Part shown: piece after piece, positions 24,737 through 32,763 of the stretch
Numbering within the stretch: position 1 is the first letter of the stretch
Layout: the number at the start of each line of letters is the position of its first letter
NCBI RefSeq assembly: GCF_025717605.1
Contig: NZ_JAJIRQ010000007.1
Span: forward strand, 62,001-126,000
Reading direction: 5' to 3'
Source: Paucibacter sp. TC2R-5
GTDB taxonomy: Bacteria; Pseudomonadota; Gammaproteobacteria; Burkholderiales; Burkholderiaceae_C
DNA length: 64,000 bases
Made by a program: the position numbers and the translations under genes
Notes under the pieces: generated by a model
The model's input: only the letters and a program-made list of their open reading frames with translations
Told to the model about the DNA's origin: nothing
Database searches by the model: none

Positions 24737-25138
24737 TCAGCCCAGCCCACCGGCACCGGTATCGCCGGCCGCCAAGCGGCAGCAATAGTCCAGCAGATCA
24801 TCGATTTCATGGGACTTGTCGAAAACCCGCGCCGCCCCTAACTCCAGGCATTTGCGGCGCATTTCGGTGGTGGCGTAGTTACTCAAGACCACCATGGTGC
24901 GGCGACCGGGCATGGCGGCCAAGGCGCGCAGCACGCCTATGCCTGAACCCTGCTTCAAGAAAATATCGACGATCGCCAGATCAAAGCTGTGCGCGTTGTG
25001 GCTCATCCATTGCACGGCGGAGCTTTCATCCTCGGCCGTGCCAACGACTTCGATCGGACCGAGCTCTTCCAAAGTCGCAATCAAGTTCTCGCGGATGACC
25101 GGGCTGTCTTCGACGATGTAAGTCTTGAGCTTGGCCAT
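24737..25138 (-). CDS. Stand-alone receiver-domain response regulator
   Basis: A 133-residue CheY-like receiver with no output domain: acidic residues in IVEDSP, phosphorylated Asp in FDLAIVDIFLKQGSG, the Thr/Ser position in MVVLSNYA and Lys in ARVFDKSHEID. The start MAKLKTYIVED at 25138 was chosen over an upstream ATG because it aligns with receiver domains. It is convergent with the NarL-type regulator and could be a further phosphate acceptor for the CHASE3 kinase or an anti-adaptor; that is inferred from proximity. Confidence 0.88.
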   Translation of the reverse strand: MAKLKTYIVEDSPVIRENLIATLEELGPIEVVGTAEDESSAVQWMSHNAHSFDLAIVDIFLKQGSGIGVLRALAAMPGRRTMVVLSNYATTEMRRKCLELGAARVFDKSHEIDDLLDYCCRLAAGDTGAGGLG

Positions 25139-25480
25139 AGCGCGTGCGAGTTCGGAGGGATCAGGGGCCGAGCGTTCAGCAATCATTTGTGGTGGGCAAC
25201 GCTCGGCGGGGTTCTATCAAACCCCGCTGACCTGGAGTCATTCTTGGACACCCCGAGTGTGCCAGCAAAAGCGCCCGCACCGCAGTCCGCTGCGGCGCGG
25301 CTGCATGTAGGATAAGGCCTACATGCAGCCCTGTGCAGAGTTGTAGGACGGCAACTACATCCGCCCGAGCCCCAGTCCGCTTCACGCCGAAGAGCTATCT
25401 CCAGACACTGACGATGCCGCTTAAATTTTGCATTAGACCAAGGTTCAAGACGGACAAAAAGCTCACTTCTGGAGATATCG
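25139..25480. other. Intergenic region with two dyad repeats
   Basis: No credible gene. It holds an 11-bp perfect inverted repeat (25301-25328) and a TGTAG/CTACA dyad (25342-25359), both containing the GTAGGAnn core. An AT-richer stretch at about 25420-25445 precedes the crystallin-like gene, and a GGAGATATCG ribosome binding site lies just before 25481. No clear -35/-10 pair could be fixed. Confidence 0.55.
25301..25328. repeat. Dyad repeat with GTAGGA core
   Basis: CTGCATGTAGG and CCTACATGCAG separated by six bases, a perfect 11-bp inverted repeat. Related GTAGGACG sequences occur between genes at 2241, 22581, 25343 and 26311. It is either a dispersed extragenic palindrome or an operator family. 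Confidence 0.6.
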
Positions 25481-26284
25481 ATGAGTTCGAAACTGAAACT
25501 TCTGGCCGCCGCAGCAGGCCTGGTTCTGGCGACCCAAGCGGGCGCACAAATCACCTTTTACGAGCATGACAACTACAGCGGCCGCTCGTTCAAGACGCAG
25601 AACAAGGTCAACAATCTGCAACGTTATGGTTTCAATGACATGGCCTCCTCGGCCGTCGTCAGCAGCGAGCGTTGGGAGGTTTGCGATCAACAAAACTTCG
25701 GCGGCCGCTGCGTCATTCTGCGTCGGGGCAACTACCTGAGTTTTTCGGCCATGGGCCTGAACGACCGCATCTCTTCAGCTCGCTCGGTGCCTGCCAAGCA
25801 GCAATACGAGGAAGAGCGTTATGGGCCGGCGCCGGTGTCGGTCTACGACTCGCGGCGCCGCAACAACGAGCGCCTGTATGAGGCCGAAGTCACCTCGGTG
25901 CGCGCCGTCATGGGCCAAGCTCAGCAGCGCTGCTGGACCGAGCAGCAGCAAGTGCAGCAGAACAGCAGCGCCAATGTGCCCGGTGCAATCGTCGGCGCCG
26001 TGCTCGGCGGTGTCTTGGGCCACCAAGTGGGCGGCGGCAGAGGGCGCGATTTGGCCACTGCCGGCGGTGCCGTGGGTGGCGCCGTGCTGGGCTCGCGTAT
26101 GGGCGGCGACTCCCAGTCCACTCACACGCAAAACGTGCAACGCTGCAGCACAGATGCCGCCAGTGGCCGACCTGACTATTGGGATGTGGGCTACCAGTTC
26201 CGCGGCCAGGATCACCATGTTCAGATGAGGTCGCAACCCGGCAAGACGGTCACCGTCAACCGGCAGGGCGAGCCGCGCACCTGA
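25481..26284 (+). CDS. Beta/gamma-crystallin domain protein fused to glycine-zipper 2TM domain
   Basis: A 267-residue exported protein with signal peptide (1-22, AGAQ cleavage). Beta/gamma-crystallin domain at about 23-105, made of two Greek-key halves (ITFYEHDNYSGRSFKTQ and WEVCDQQNFGGRCVILRRGNY). Linker at 105-160, glycine-zipper region at about 168-210 (VPGAIVGAVLGGVLGHQVGGG, AGGAVGGAVLGSRMGG), and a C-terminal part with YQFRGQDHHVQM, as in the 17-kDa surface antigen/SlyB group. The first half may bind calcium, the second should sit in the outer membrane. The gene stands alone. Confidence 0.88.
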   Translation: MSSKLKLLAAAAGLVLATQAGAQITFYEHDNYSGRSFKTQNKVNNLQRYGFNDMASSAVVSSERWEVCDQQNFGGRCVILRRGNYLSFSAMGLNDRISSARSVPAKQQYEEERYGPAPVSVYDSRRRNNERLYEAEVTSVRAVMGQAQQRCWTEQQQVQQNSSANVPGAIVGAVLGGVLGHQVGGGRGRDLATAGGAVGGAVLGSRMGGDSQSTHTQNVQRCSTDAASGRPDYWDVGYQFRGQDHHVQMRSQPGKTVTVNRQGEPRT

Positions 26285-26411
26285 TATGCCCAAACACCCA
26301 AACGGCAAACGTAGGACGAGGACTACCTTGATAAGCGATGTAGTCCGCTTTGCCACTGTGCCGCACAGGCTGACACTGCCAGCACGCTAACCCCTTCTCA
26401 AGAGGCTGCCC

Positions 26412-26555
26412 ATGAATTTCATTCTGTTGTCGCTGACCGCGCTGGCGTTTGTGGCTTCATGCGGATTGGCCGCGGTGAGCTGGTTTGCCGCAGCGCAGAT
26501 GCAGGCCGAACTGGGCCTGCAGGCGCTGGACTGTTTGCACAAGCCAGACGCCTAG
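26412..26555 (+). CDS. 47-residue membrane peptide, unknown
   Basis: A short frame with one hydrophobic helix (residues 2-28, with FVASCGLAAVSWFAAA) and a short polar tail. A lipobox-like VASC is present. AAGAGG lies upstream of the ATG as a moderate ribosome binding site. It ends 53 bp before the repeat protein at 26609. Called as probable because of its clean start, hydrophobic design and codon use. Confidence 0.45.
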   Translation: MNFILLSLTALAFVASCGLAAVSWFAAAQMQAELGLQALDCLHKPDA

Positions 26556-26608
26556 GCGCTCGCTTGAAGAGCGCTGATGTTTTAGTTTTTCAACCACCAA
26601 GGAACTTC

Positions 26609-27160
26609 ATGAACACTCAATTCAAGCTCAAGGCCACCCTCGTATTGGCCGCCCTGTTTTGCCTGCCTGTCGCTCAAGCCGCCCTGAGCAGCAACGCGGA
26701 TTACAAGGCCAGCAAGACCCGCATCGACGCCGACTACAAGGCCGAGAAAGCCGCTTGCGCCGCCATGAGCGGCAATGCCAAGGACGTCTGCCACGAGGAA
26801 GCCAAAGCGCATGAAAAGGTCGCCTTGGCCGAAGCTGAGTTCGCCCATACCGGCAGCACCAGCGACAGCAACAAGGTCATCACCGCCAAGGCGGAATCGG
26901 CCTATGCCGTCGCCAAGGAAAAATGCGATGACAAGTCCGGCAACGACAAGGACGTCTGCGTCAAGGAAGCCAAGGCGATCGAAGCCAAGGCCCTGGCCGA
27001 CGTGAAGCTGAGCAAGAAGATCAACAGCGCCGTCAAGGACGATGTGCAGACCAAGCGCGACGCCGACTACAAAGTCAGCATCGAAAAATGCGATTCCATG
27101 TCGGGCGACGCCAAGAGCAACTGTGTGGCCAGCGCCAAAGCAACTTTTGGCAAGAGTTGA
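26609..27160 (+). CDS. Exported protein with three cysteine-containing repeats
   Basis: A 183-residue secreted protein: signal peptide at 1-24 (VAQAA cleavage) and a highly charged mature part with three imperfect repeats of about 45 residues, each holding a C-x(8-9)-K-x-x-C core: CAAMSGNAKDVCHEEAKA, CDDKSGNDKDVCVKEAKA, CDSMSGDAKSNCVASAKA. Each repeat probably closes its own disulfide in the periplasm. Proteins of this type are frequent in Burkholderiales and uncharacterised. Lysine-rich helices suggest a binding role. Confidence 0.82.
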   Translation: MNTQFKLKATLVLAALFCLPVAQAALSSNADYKASKTRIDADYKAEKAACAAMSGNAKDVCHEEAKAHEKVALAEAEFAHTGSTSDSNKVITAKAESAYAVAKEKCDDKSGNDKDVCVKEAKAIEAKALADVKLSKKINSAVKDDVQTKRDADYKVSIEKCDSMSGDAKSNCVASAKATFGKS

Positions 27161-27578
27161 TGTGTAGCAGGGGCGGCAACTCGCTGCCCCTGCACGATTG
27201 ACTGCATGACTCGCGCCTGCCTCGATGCAGGCGCTCTTGTTTGAGCACCAACAAGCCGCACTCGGCACTGCGCGGATCACATGCGCAGATTCAGCCCGTT
27301 GATGCGCCGTGCGTGATGGGGCACGAAGACGTCGGCCGCCTGCGCCGATCGCGCCGCCGCCAGACTCGAAGCCGAACACCCGCCCGGTGTGGAGCAGCCT
27401 GGCCAAGCTGGCCGCGCCGCCGACTTGGTGTTCGTTTAGCAAACGGGCCACGATGTCGGCCCACGCGCTTGGCGCCTAGTTTTTCAAGTAAGGTTCAATA
27501 GTTTCCAGCTGCCAGCGTCCTGCCACTGGTCGGCGAGACAGCCCGACCCTCTCTACACTTGCTGCCATCAGACCGCTC
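27161..27578. other. Intergenic region, 418 bp, terminator and no credible gene
   Basis: After the terminator at 27213-27243 the sequence up to truD shows no clear promoter or dyad. On the minus strand, 27290-27470 can be read as an Ala/Gly-rich frame without start signals. It could be a decayed gene remnant, but I see no family resemblance. Confidence 0.4.
27213..27243 (+). terminator. Intrinsic terminator after the repeat protein gene
   Basis: GCGCCTGC and GCAGGCGC form a perfect 8-bp stem around CTCGAT, followed by TCTTGTTT. It lies 52 bp after the stop at 27160. Confidence 0.8.
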
Positions 27579-28610
27579 ATGACCAACGCTTCCCATTACA
27601 CGACCTTGCCGCAGTGGCCCAACGCTTATCCGGCCAGCGGCGCCAGCGCCACCCTGAAAAGCCTCAACGAGGATTTCATCGTGACCGAACTGCCGCTGCA
27701 ACTGCCCTCCGGTGCGGGCGAACACATCTGGCTGGTCATCGAGAAGAACGGCGCTAACACCGCCTTCGTCGCCCAGCAACTGGCCTTGGCCGCTGGCGTG
27801 CAGGAATGGGACGTGGGCTATGCCGGCCTGAAGGACCGCTACGCCATCACCCGTCAGTGGTTCAGCATCTATTTCCCTAAGGGCAAAGGCAAAGGCGAGA
27901 CGCCCGATCTGACCCAGCTTCAGCACCCGGAATTCAAGGTGCTGAGTCAGAGCCGCCATGTAAAAAAGCTGCGCCCCGGTGATCTGCAGGGCAACCGATT
28001 CCGCATCGTGCTGCGTGAGCTAGCCGGCAATCGCGATGCCGTCGAGGCCAATCTGCAGGCCGCTGCCTCACAGGGCGTGCCCAACTACTTCGGCGCTCAG
28101 CGTTTCGGCCATGACGGGGGCAACGTGGAACAGGGCCGCGCCATGCTGGCGCGCGAAATCCGCGTACGCCACCCGAAGAAAAAGGGCATCTACCTGTCGG
28201 CGGTGCGCTCCTTTGTCTTCAATGAGGTGCTGGGGCTGCGCATTCAGCAGGGACTCTGGGGCAAGACTCTGCCCGGCGACGCGATGACTGATGCGAGCCA
28301 GCCCACAGGACCACTCTGGGGACGGGGCCGGGTGAGCACTACAGATGAGGCGCATGCCCTGGAAATGGGCGTGGCTGAGCGCCACGCCACCTTGTGCGAC
28401 GGCATGGAACACGCCGGTCTGGATCAGCAGCGCCGCGCCCTGGTGGCCAGGCCGGTGGACATGTCATGGGAATGGCCGCAAGCCGATCAACTGGTGCTCA
28501 CCTTCTCTTTGCCCGCCGGGAATTACGCCACGTCAGTGCTGAACGAAATCCTCCGCACCACGGAGCCTGAGCGGCTCACAGAGAACAACGAGCCTGCGGC
28601 GGGCGAATGA
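27579..28610 (+). CDS. truD: tRNA pseudouridine(13) synthase TruD
   Basis: A 343-residue enzyme that makes pseudouridine at position 13 of tRNA(Glu). The TruD signatures are present: LNEDFIVTELP near the N-terminus, catalytic Asp in GYAGLKDRYAITRQWFS, GNRFRIVLREL, and NYFGAQRFGHDGGNVEQG. It is convergent with DUF2894, with 5 bp between the stops. Confidence 0.95.
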   Translation: MTNASHYTTLPQWPNAYPASGASATLKSLNEDFIVTELPLQLPSGAGEHIWLVIEKNGANTAFVAQQLALAAGVQEWDVGYAGLKDRYAITRQWFSIYFPKGKGKGETPDLTQLQHPEFKVLSQSRHVKKLRPGDLQGNRFRIVLRELAGNRDAVEANLQAAASQGVPNYFGAQRFGHDGGNVEQGRAMLAREIRVRHPKKKGIYLSAVRSFVFNEVLGLRIQQGLWGKTLPGDAMTDASQPTGPLWGRGRVSTTDEAHALEMGVAERHATLCDGMEHAGLDQQRRALVARPVDMSWEWPQADQLVLTFSLPAGNYATSVLNEILRTTEPERLTENNEPAAGE

Positions 28611-28615
28611 CGCTG

Positions 28616-29143
28616 TCACCGACGCCGCTCGGTTGCCTTCTTCTTGCTTGTTCGCGCTGGTGCCTCACCGGCAGCCTGCACCTGCTCCAAGGCGGCGATC
28701 GCATCCATCTGCGTGAGCAGCCTGTGTAAATAGGCTGGAGCCAGACCCTGAATTTGCTGGAGCATGCGCGTCGCCAGCGCCTGACCATTGAGTGGCCCCA
28801 GATGCCCGGTGACCGGCGCATGGAGCTCGGCAATGTTTCGTGCCACGCGCAGCTGCCGCCAAGTGCTTTCGTGGAGGCGCACCTGGCGCAACTCTTGGCT
28901 CGCATCAAGCTGCAGCAAGGCGAGCAATTCGCCCAGCGGATTGACTAGGGCCGGATAGTCCTGCTTCTGCTCCGCCACGGGCTCTTGCGACGCGCGCTCC
29001 CTCAGTCTCGCAATCAGTTTGTCTCGCAGAGCGCCCGCAGGCTGAGCTGCCGCACGCAGGGCGAGTGCGTGCAGCATGCGCCGACGCACCGGGTCAGCAC
29101 GCTGCGCAGCGACCCAATTGACAGGATCATCAATGCTGCTCAC
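28616..29143 (-). CDS. DUF2894 domain protein
   Basis: A 175-residue soluble, helical, basic protein (LHALALRAAAQPAGALRDKL, NPLGELLALLQLD, ARNIAELHAPVTGHLGPLN) ending in a lysine/arginine-rich tail. This matches the DUF2894 family, found in Burkholderiales with DUF802 and OmpA-like genes. Its ATG overlaps the stop of the OmpA-like gene (ATGA). The function of the set is unknown. Confidence 0.82.
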   Translation of the reverse strand: MSSIDDPVNWVAAQRADPVRRRMLHALALRAAAQPAGALRDKLIARLRERASQEPVAEQKQDYPALVNPLGELLALLQLDASQELRQVRLHESTWRQLRVARNIAELHAPVTGHLGPLNGQALATRMLQQIQGLAPAYLHRLLTQMDAIAALEQVQAAGEAPARTSKKKATERRR

Positions 29144-29796
29144 GGTGCGGACGCTGCAGAAGCTGCAACCGCTCGCCGTGGCCGCGGTGTTGGTGCGATT
29201 TCTACCCGACGATTGAGCGCACGTCCCGCTGCGGTGTCGTTGGGTGCTACCGGCTGCTGCGCGCCGAATGCAGCAGAAAACACCGCGTCGGGTGGCAGAC
29301 CGTCCGCCAACAAGGCCCGCGTCACGTTCAGCGCCCGCCTGGCAGACAGATCCCAGTTGTCACCAAACTGCATGCCCGCCACGACGCCCCGGTCATCGGT
29401 GAAGCCGCTGACCATCAAGATCTCATCGCGTTGCGCGAGGTAGGTGCGCAGCGGCGTTGCCAAGGCACCGAGCAGCGTACGGCCCTCGGCGAGCAGTTGG
29501 TCCGAGCCCGTCGCAAAGAGCACCGCGCTGTTGATGCCGATTCGTCCTTCCACCAGCGTGATGCGTCCGTCCGCAAGCGGGCCGGCCAAGGCGCGCTCCA
29601 AGGCTTCCCGGCGACTCTGCTCGGCCATGCGCTGCTGCACTTCGGCTTGCAATTGGGTGGCGAGATCCAGCTGCCCCACCAGGGCCGCGGCAAGTACCCA
29701 CACAAACGCACCCAGCACGCCGGCCATCAAGTCGCCAAAAGCTGCCCAAGCGGGAGCGGCAGTGCCTTCGTGCTCAATCTGCAGCTGGTCACCCAT
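29140..29796 (-). CDS. OmpA/MotB-like membrane protein
   Basis: A 218-residue protein with one membrane helix at about 15-45. Its start, AFGDLMAGVLGAFVWVLAA, has the Asp-containing segment typical of MotB/ZorB-type proton channel helices. A coiled stretch follows, then a C-terminal OmpA-like peptidoglycan-binding domain (about 80-200: ILMVSGFTDDRG, NWDLSARRALNVTRAL, GRALNRRVEI). Together with DUF802 it looks like the B subunit of a stator-like complex. Its start overlaps the DUF802 stop by 8 bp, its stop overlaps DUF2894. Confidence 0.85.
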   Translation of the reverse strand: MGDQLQIEHEGTAAPAWAAFGDLMAGVLGAFVWVLAAALVGQLDLATQLQAEVQQRMAEQSRREALERALAGPLADGRITLVEGRIGINSAVLFATGSDQLLAEGRTLLGALATPLRTYLAQRDEILMVSGFTDDRGVVAGMQFGDNWDLSARRALNVTRALLADGLPPDAVFSAAFGAQQPVAPNDTAAGRALNRRVEIAPTPRPRRAVAASAASAP

Positions 29797-30433
29797 TTGA
29801 CGCGGCGCCTTGCAGCGCATCCAGGATTTGCTTCTGCGAGCCCAGGCAGAGGTCGATGACTTCGCGCGCCTGGGCCACGTAGTAAGCCAGTTGGTCATCG
29901 CTTCGCGTGATCGACGCGGACAGGCGCTCCTCCAGCGCAGCCAGATGCTGCACGAGTTGGGCATTGGCCCCCTGGAATTGCTCAATCGCCGCGCCGAAGC
30001 CTTCGCCCACGCTGGCGACGTCGGCGGCGCTTGCCGCCAAATTGGTGGCCGCATCGGCAAGGGCGTGACCGGAGGCTTCTGCAAGCGATGTGAATCGCTG
30101 GCCCAAGGCCTCGATCTGCAATGCAGATCTATCCACCAGCGAATCAATCGCGACGCGCTGCTCGCCAGCGGCTTGCTGCAGCGAGGCGAGCAGGGTCGAT
30201 ACCGTCCCCATCAGCTCGGCCCGCTCAAGCAGAGCCGCACGGTCCTGGGCCTGGCTTTGGGCGAGCTGTTCTCGCAGTGCGACGACGACCTCGACGGCAG
30301 CGCGTGGCGCTTCACCAGCGGCTTGCAGCACTGCGCCGGCCTCGGCCAGCGTCCGTTGAGAAGTGGCCTCGGCCTGGGTTACCAGACTGCGCGTGTTCGC
30401 CAACAGGTCATCTGCCAGCAATTGCTGCTGCAA
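29789..30433 (-). pseudogene. DUF802-like protein, 5'-truncated
   Basis: A 214-residue remainder counted from a TTG at 30433. It is a long coiled-coil/helical protein (QIEALGQRFTSLAEASGHAL, VGEGFGAAIEQFQGANAQLV, ALEERLSASITRSDDQLAYYV). Coding-like sequence continues upstream to about 30505, where a stop blocks the frame; a neighbouring frame then carries on with DSLQKLGDEPEP-like sequence to about 30595 without a start codon. Full-length DUF802 proteins carry N-terminal membrane helices, which are absent here, and the DUF3348 gene usually found upstream is missing too. The GntR promoter begins there instead. I read it as the 3' part of a broken gene; expression from another start cannot be excluded. 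Confidence 0.6.
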
Positions 30434-30606
30434 CTGCGTGGCTCCAATCGAGGCCAGCTCATTGCGCCATGCCGCAAGCTGCTGAGCGTCATGGGCTCCG
30501 GTTCATCACCCAATTTCTGCAGACTGTCGCTCCCGGCTTGGGGCGCAAGCGGTGGCTTGTTATGGTGTGCTACATCAGCAACACACAGGCCTCAGGCTCC
30601 GTTGAT

Positions 30607-30957
30607 ATGCACAACTGGAACGACACCGCCCCCATCTACCAGCAACTGGCCGACCGCTTGGCCGTGCAGTTGCTGGACGGACAACCGCCCGAAGGCGACG
30701 CCATGCCATCGGTGCGCAAGCTGGCAAGCCAATACTTGATCAACCCGCTGACGGTCAGCCGCGCGCTGCAAAGCCTGGTCGACAACGGCCTGGTCGAGAG
30801 CCGCCGCGGGCTGGGCATGTTTGTACGCAGCGGCGCCAGAGCGAGCTTGCGGCAAAGCGAGCGCGAACAATTTTTACAAACCGAATGGCCGCTATTGCGC
30901 GAAAAACTGCAGCGCCTGGGCCTGAGCGCATCCGACTTGAACTGGGAGACGAAATGA
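30607..30957 (+). CDS. GntR family regulator, YtrA subfamily
   Basis: A 116-residue repressor: winged helix at about 8-75 (PIYQQLADRLAVQLLDG, PSVRKLASQYLINPLTVSRALQSL) and a short helical C-terminus, the small form typical of YtrA. These repress ABC exporter operons with which they are encoded. Its TGA overlaps the ATG of the ATPase gene, so the regulator sits in the operon it most likely controls. The effector is unknown. Confidence 0.9.
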   Translation: MHNWNDTAPIYQQLADRLAVQLLDGQPPEGDAMPSVRKLASQYLINPLTVSRALQSLVDNGLVESRRGLGMFVRSGARASLRQSEREQFLQTEWPLLREKLQRLGLSASDLNWETK

Positions 30958-31841
30958 GCCACTTGATCGAAGCACGCGATTTCAGCATTCGCTATGGCCT
31001 GGGCAGCAAGGCCAAGATCGCCGTTGACAACATCAGCTTTACCATCCCCAAGGGCCGCGTGATCGGTTTGCTGGGTCACAACGGCGCCGGCAAGACCTCG
31101 CTGATGAAGGCGATGGTCGGCTTGATTCCCGGCGCCGGCGCGCTGAAGGTGCTGGGTCTGGACCCTCGCAATCAGCGCAACGAGTTGCTGCAATCGATGT
31201 CCTATATCCCCGACGTGGCGGTGCTGCCGCGCTGGGCCAGAGTAGACGAGCTGATCACCTTGATGAGCGGGCTGCAGCCGCGTTTTTCTGCCGAACGCGC
31301 CCGCGTGCTTTTGCAGCGCACCAGTGTTGGCCCGCGCGACAAGGTCAAGAGCCTGTCCAAGGGCATGGTGACACAGCTGCACCTGGCCCTGATCGCCGCC
31401 ATTGATACCAAGCTGATGATTCTGGACGAGCCGACGCTGGGCTTGGACGTGATGTCGCGCAAGAGCTTTTACGAGATGCTCATCGACGAATGGTGCGACG
31501 GCGAGCGCACGGTGCTGATTTCGACCCACCAGGTCGAGGAGATCGAGACCTTGCTCAGCGACGTGATGATGTTGGACGAAGGCCGGCTGGTCTTGAATAT
31601 CAGCCTGGAAGAAATGGACTCGCGCTTTGTAGCGCTGTCGCATGACGCTGCCGCCGCCGACGCCGTGGCCGACGCCCATCCGCTGCTGCGCTACCGCCAG
31701 CAAGGCCGCGCCGCTGCACTGTTTGATGGCGCGCCACCGGCCCACGTGGCGGAACTGGGCCAGCGTTTCAGGCCCAGCCTGGTTGACCTGTTCATGGCTC
31801 TGACACGCAAGCCAGAACTGCAATCCCGCCAATCCGCTTGA
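30954..31841 (+). CDS. ABC transporter ATP-binding protein (YtrB-like)
   Basis: A 295-residue ATPase with Walker A GHNGAGKTS, the signature SLSKGMVTQLHLAL (degenerate LSGGQ), Walker B LMILDEPTLGLD and H-loop ISTHQVEEIE. It pairs with the permease at 31861 and is coupled to the GntR gene. Export of a peptide or lipid-active compound, as in bacitracin-type or YtrBC systems, is a family-based inference. Confidence 0.9.
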   Translation: MSHLIEARDFSIRYGLGSKAKIAVDNISFTIPKGRVIGLLGHNGAGKTSLMKAMVGLIPGAGALKVLGLDPRNQRNELLQSMSYIPDVAVLPRWARVDELITLMSGLQPRFSAERARVLLQRTSVGPRDKVKSLSKGMVTQLHLALIAAIDTKLMILDEPTLGLDVMSRKSFYEMLIDEWCDGERTVLISTHQVEEIETLLSDVMMLDEGRLVLNISLEEMDSRFVALSHDAAAADAVADAHPLLRYRQQGRAAALFDGAPPAHVAELGQRFRPSLVDLFMALTRKPELQSRQSA

Positions 31842-31860
31842 GCTTCAAGGAGAGAAAGAT

Positions 31861-32754
31861 ATGTTTTCGACAAGATTTATGACCTTGCTGCAGCGCGAGT
31901 GGATGCAGCACCATCTGGGCTGGTTGCTCGTGATGTTGAGCCTGCCATTGATCCTGCTGGTGGCAATGCCCTTTGGGCATATCCAACTGAATGAGCATCT
32001 GCCGCCGCCGACATTGCTGGCCGCAGCGGTGATATCAATGTCGACGCTCGTCGTCTTCGGCATCACCTTCTTGGTCACCTCATTCCAGCTCTCGGGGCTG
32101 GCGCGTCGAGACACCCAAGATCGCAGCATCGAGTTCTGGATGTCGCTACCGGGCAGCCACAGCGAGAGCATTCTGGCCACCGTTTTGATGCACACCGTGT
32201 TCGTGTTCCTGCTGGCGCTAGGCATCGGTGCGGCGATGGGCGTGCTGCTGTCGATAGCCGCCGTGATCAGGACGATGGGCGTGGGCGCGCTGATGGATGT
32301 GTCTTGGTGGGCCTTGCTGGTGGCCGGCGCTGCCGGGCTGGCCAGGCTGGCTCTTGGCACGGTTTTGTTCACCTTGTGGCTCTCGCCGATGTTCATGATC
32401 TTGATGGCAGCATCGGCGTGGCTGAAGCGCTGGGGCACGCCTGTCATCATCGCTGCGGTCGTGATCGGCGGCAATGTGCTGGACAAGCTGTATGGCAATC
32501 CGGTGGTTTGGGACTTGCTGCACGCCCAATTCGACGGCGCCAGCCGCGCCATGATGGATGCCGACAACCAGATGCGCAGCGGCTCGGTCCTGCCAGAGGC
32601 GATGCCGCAGTTCATCAGCCATTTCGCGACTTGGGCCATCACCGATGCAGGCGCTGCCTTGGCTCAAACCGCTTCGCTGCATTTCATCGGCGGCTTGGTG
32701 GTGGCAGCCCTCGGCTTCGGGCTGGTGATTCTGTACCGTCGCCGCGCGCATTAA
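31861..32754 (+). CDS. ABC transporter permease
   Basis: A 297-residue membrane protein with about six helices (first at 19-37, LGWLLVMLSLPLILLVAMPF; last at 275-292) and an extended loop at about 205-260. It is of the ABC-2 type and partners the preceding ATPase, whose stop is 19 bp upstream with an AAGGAGAG ribosome binding site. The next gene is convergent. Confidence 0.87.
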   Translation: MFSTRFMTLLQREWMQHHLGWLLVMLSLPLILLVAMPFGHIQLNEHLPPPTLLAAAVISMSTLVVFGITFLVTSFQLSGLARRDTQDRSIEFWMSLPGSHSESILATVLMHTVFVFLLALGIGAAMGVLLSIAAVIRTMGVGALMDVSWWALLVAGAAGLARLALGTVLFTLWLSPMFMILMAASAWLKRWGTPVIIAAVVIGGNVLDKLYGNPVVWDLLHAQFDGASRAMMDADNQMRSGSVLPEAMPQFISHFATWAITDAGAALAQTASLHFIGGLVVAALGFGLVILYRRRAH

Positions 32755-32763
32755 AGCGCCAGG

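Noticed and set aside
26352-26367. A seventh copy of the TGTnCG-type promoter motif near CTGTGCCGCACAG
   Set aside because: The dyad has three bases between arms rather than the six of the others, and the start codon follows too closely. It is probably a chance resemblance.
27290-27470. A minus-strand gene between truD and the repeat protein
   Set aside because: Ala/Gly-rich frame without start signals or recognisable domain; kept only as an unassigned stretch.
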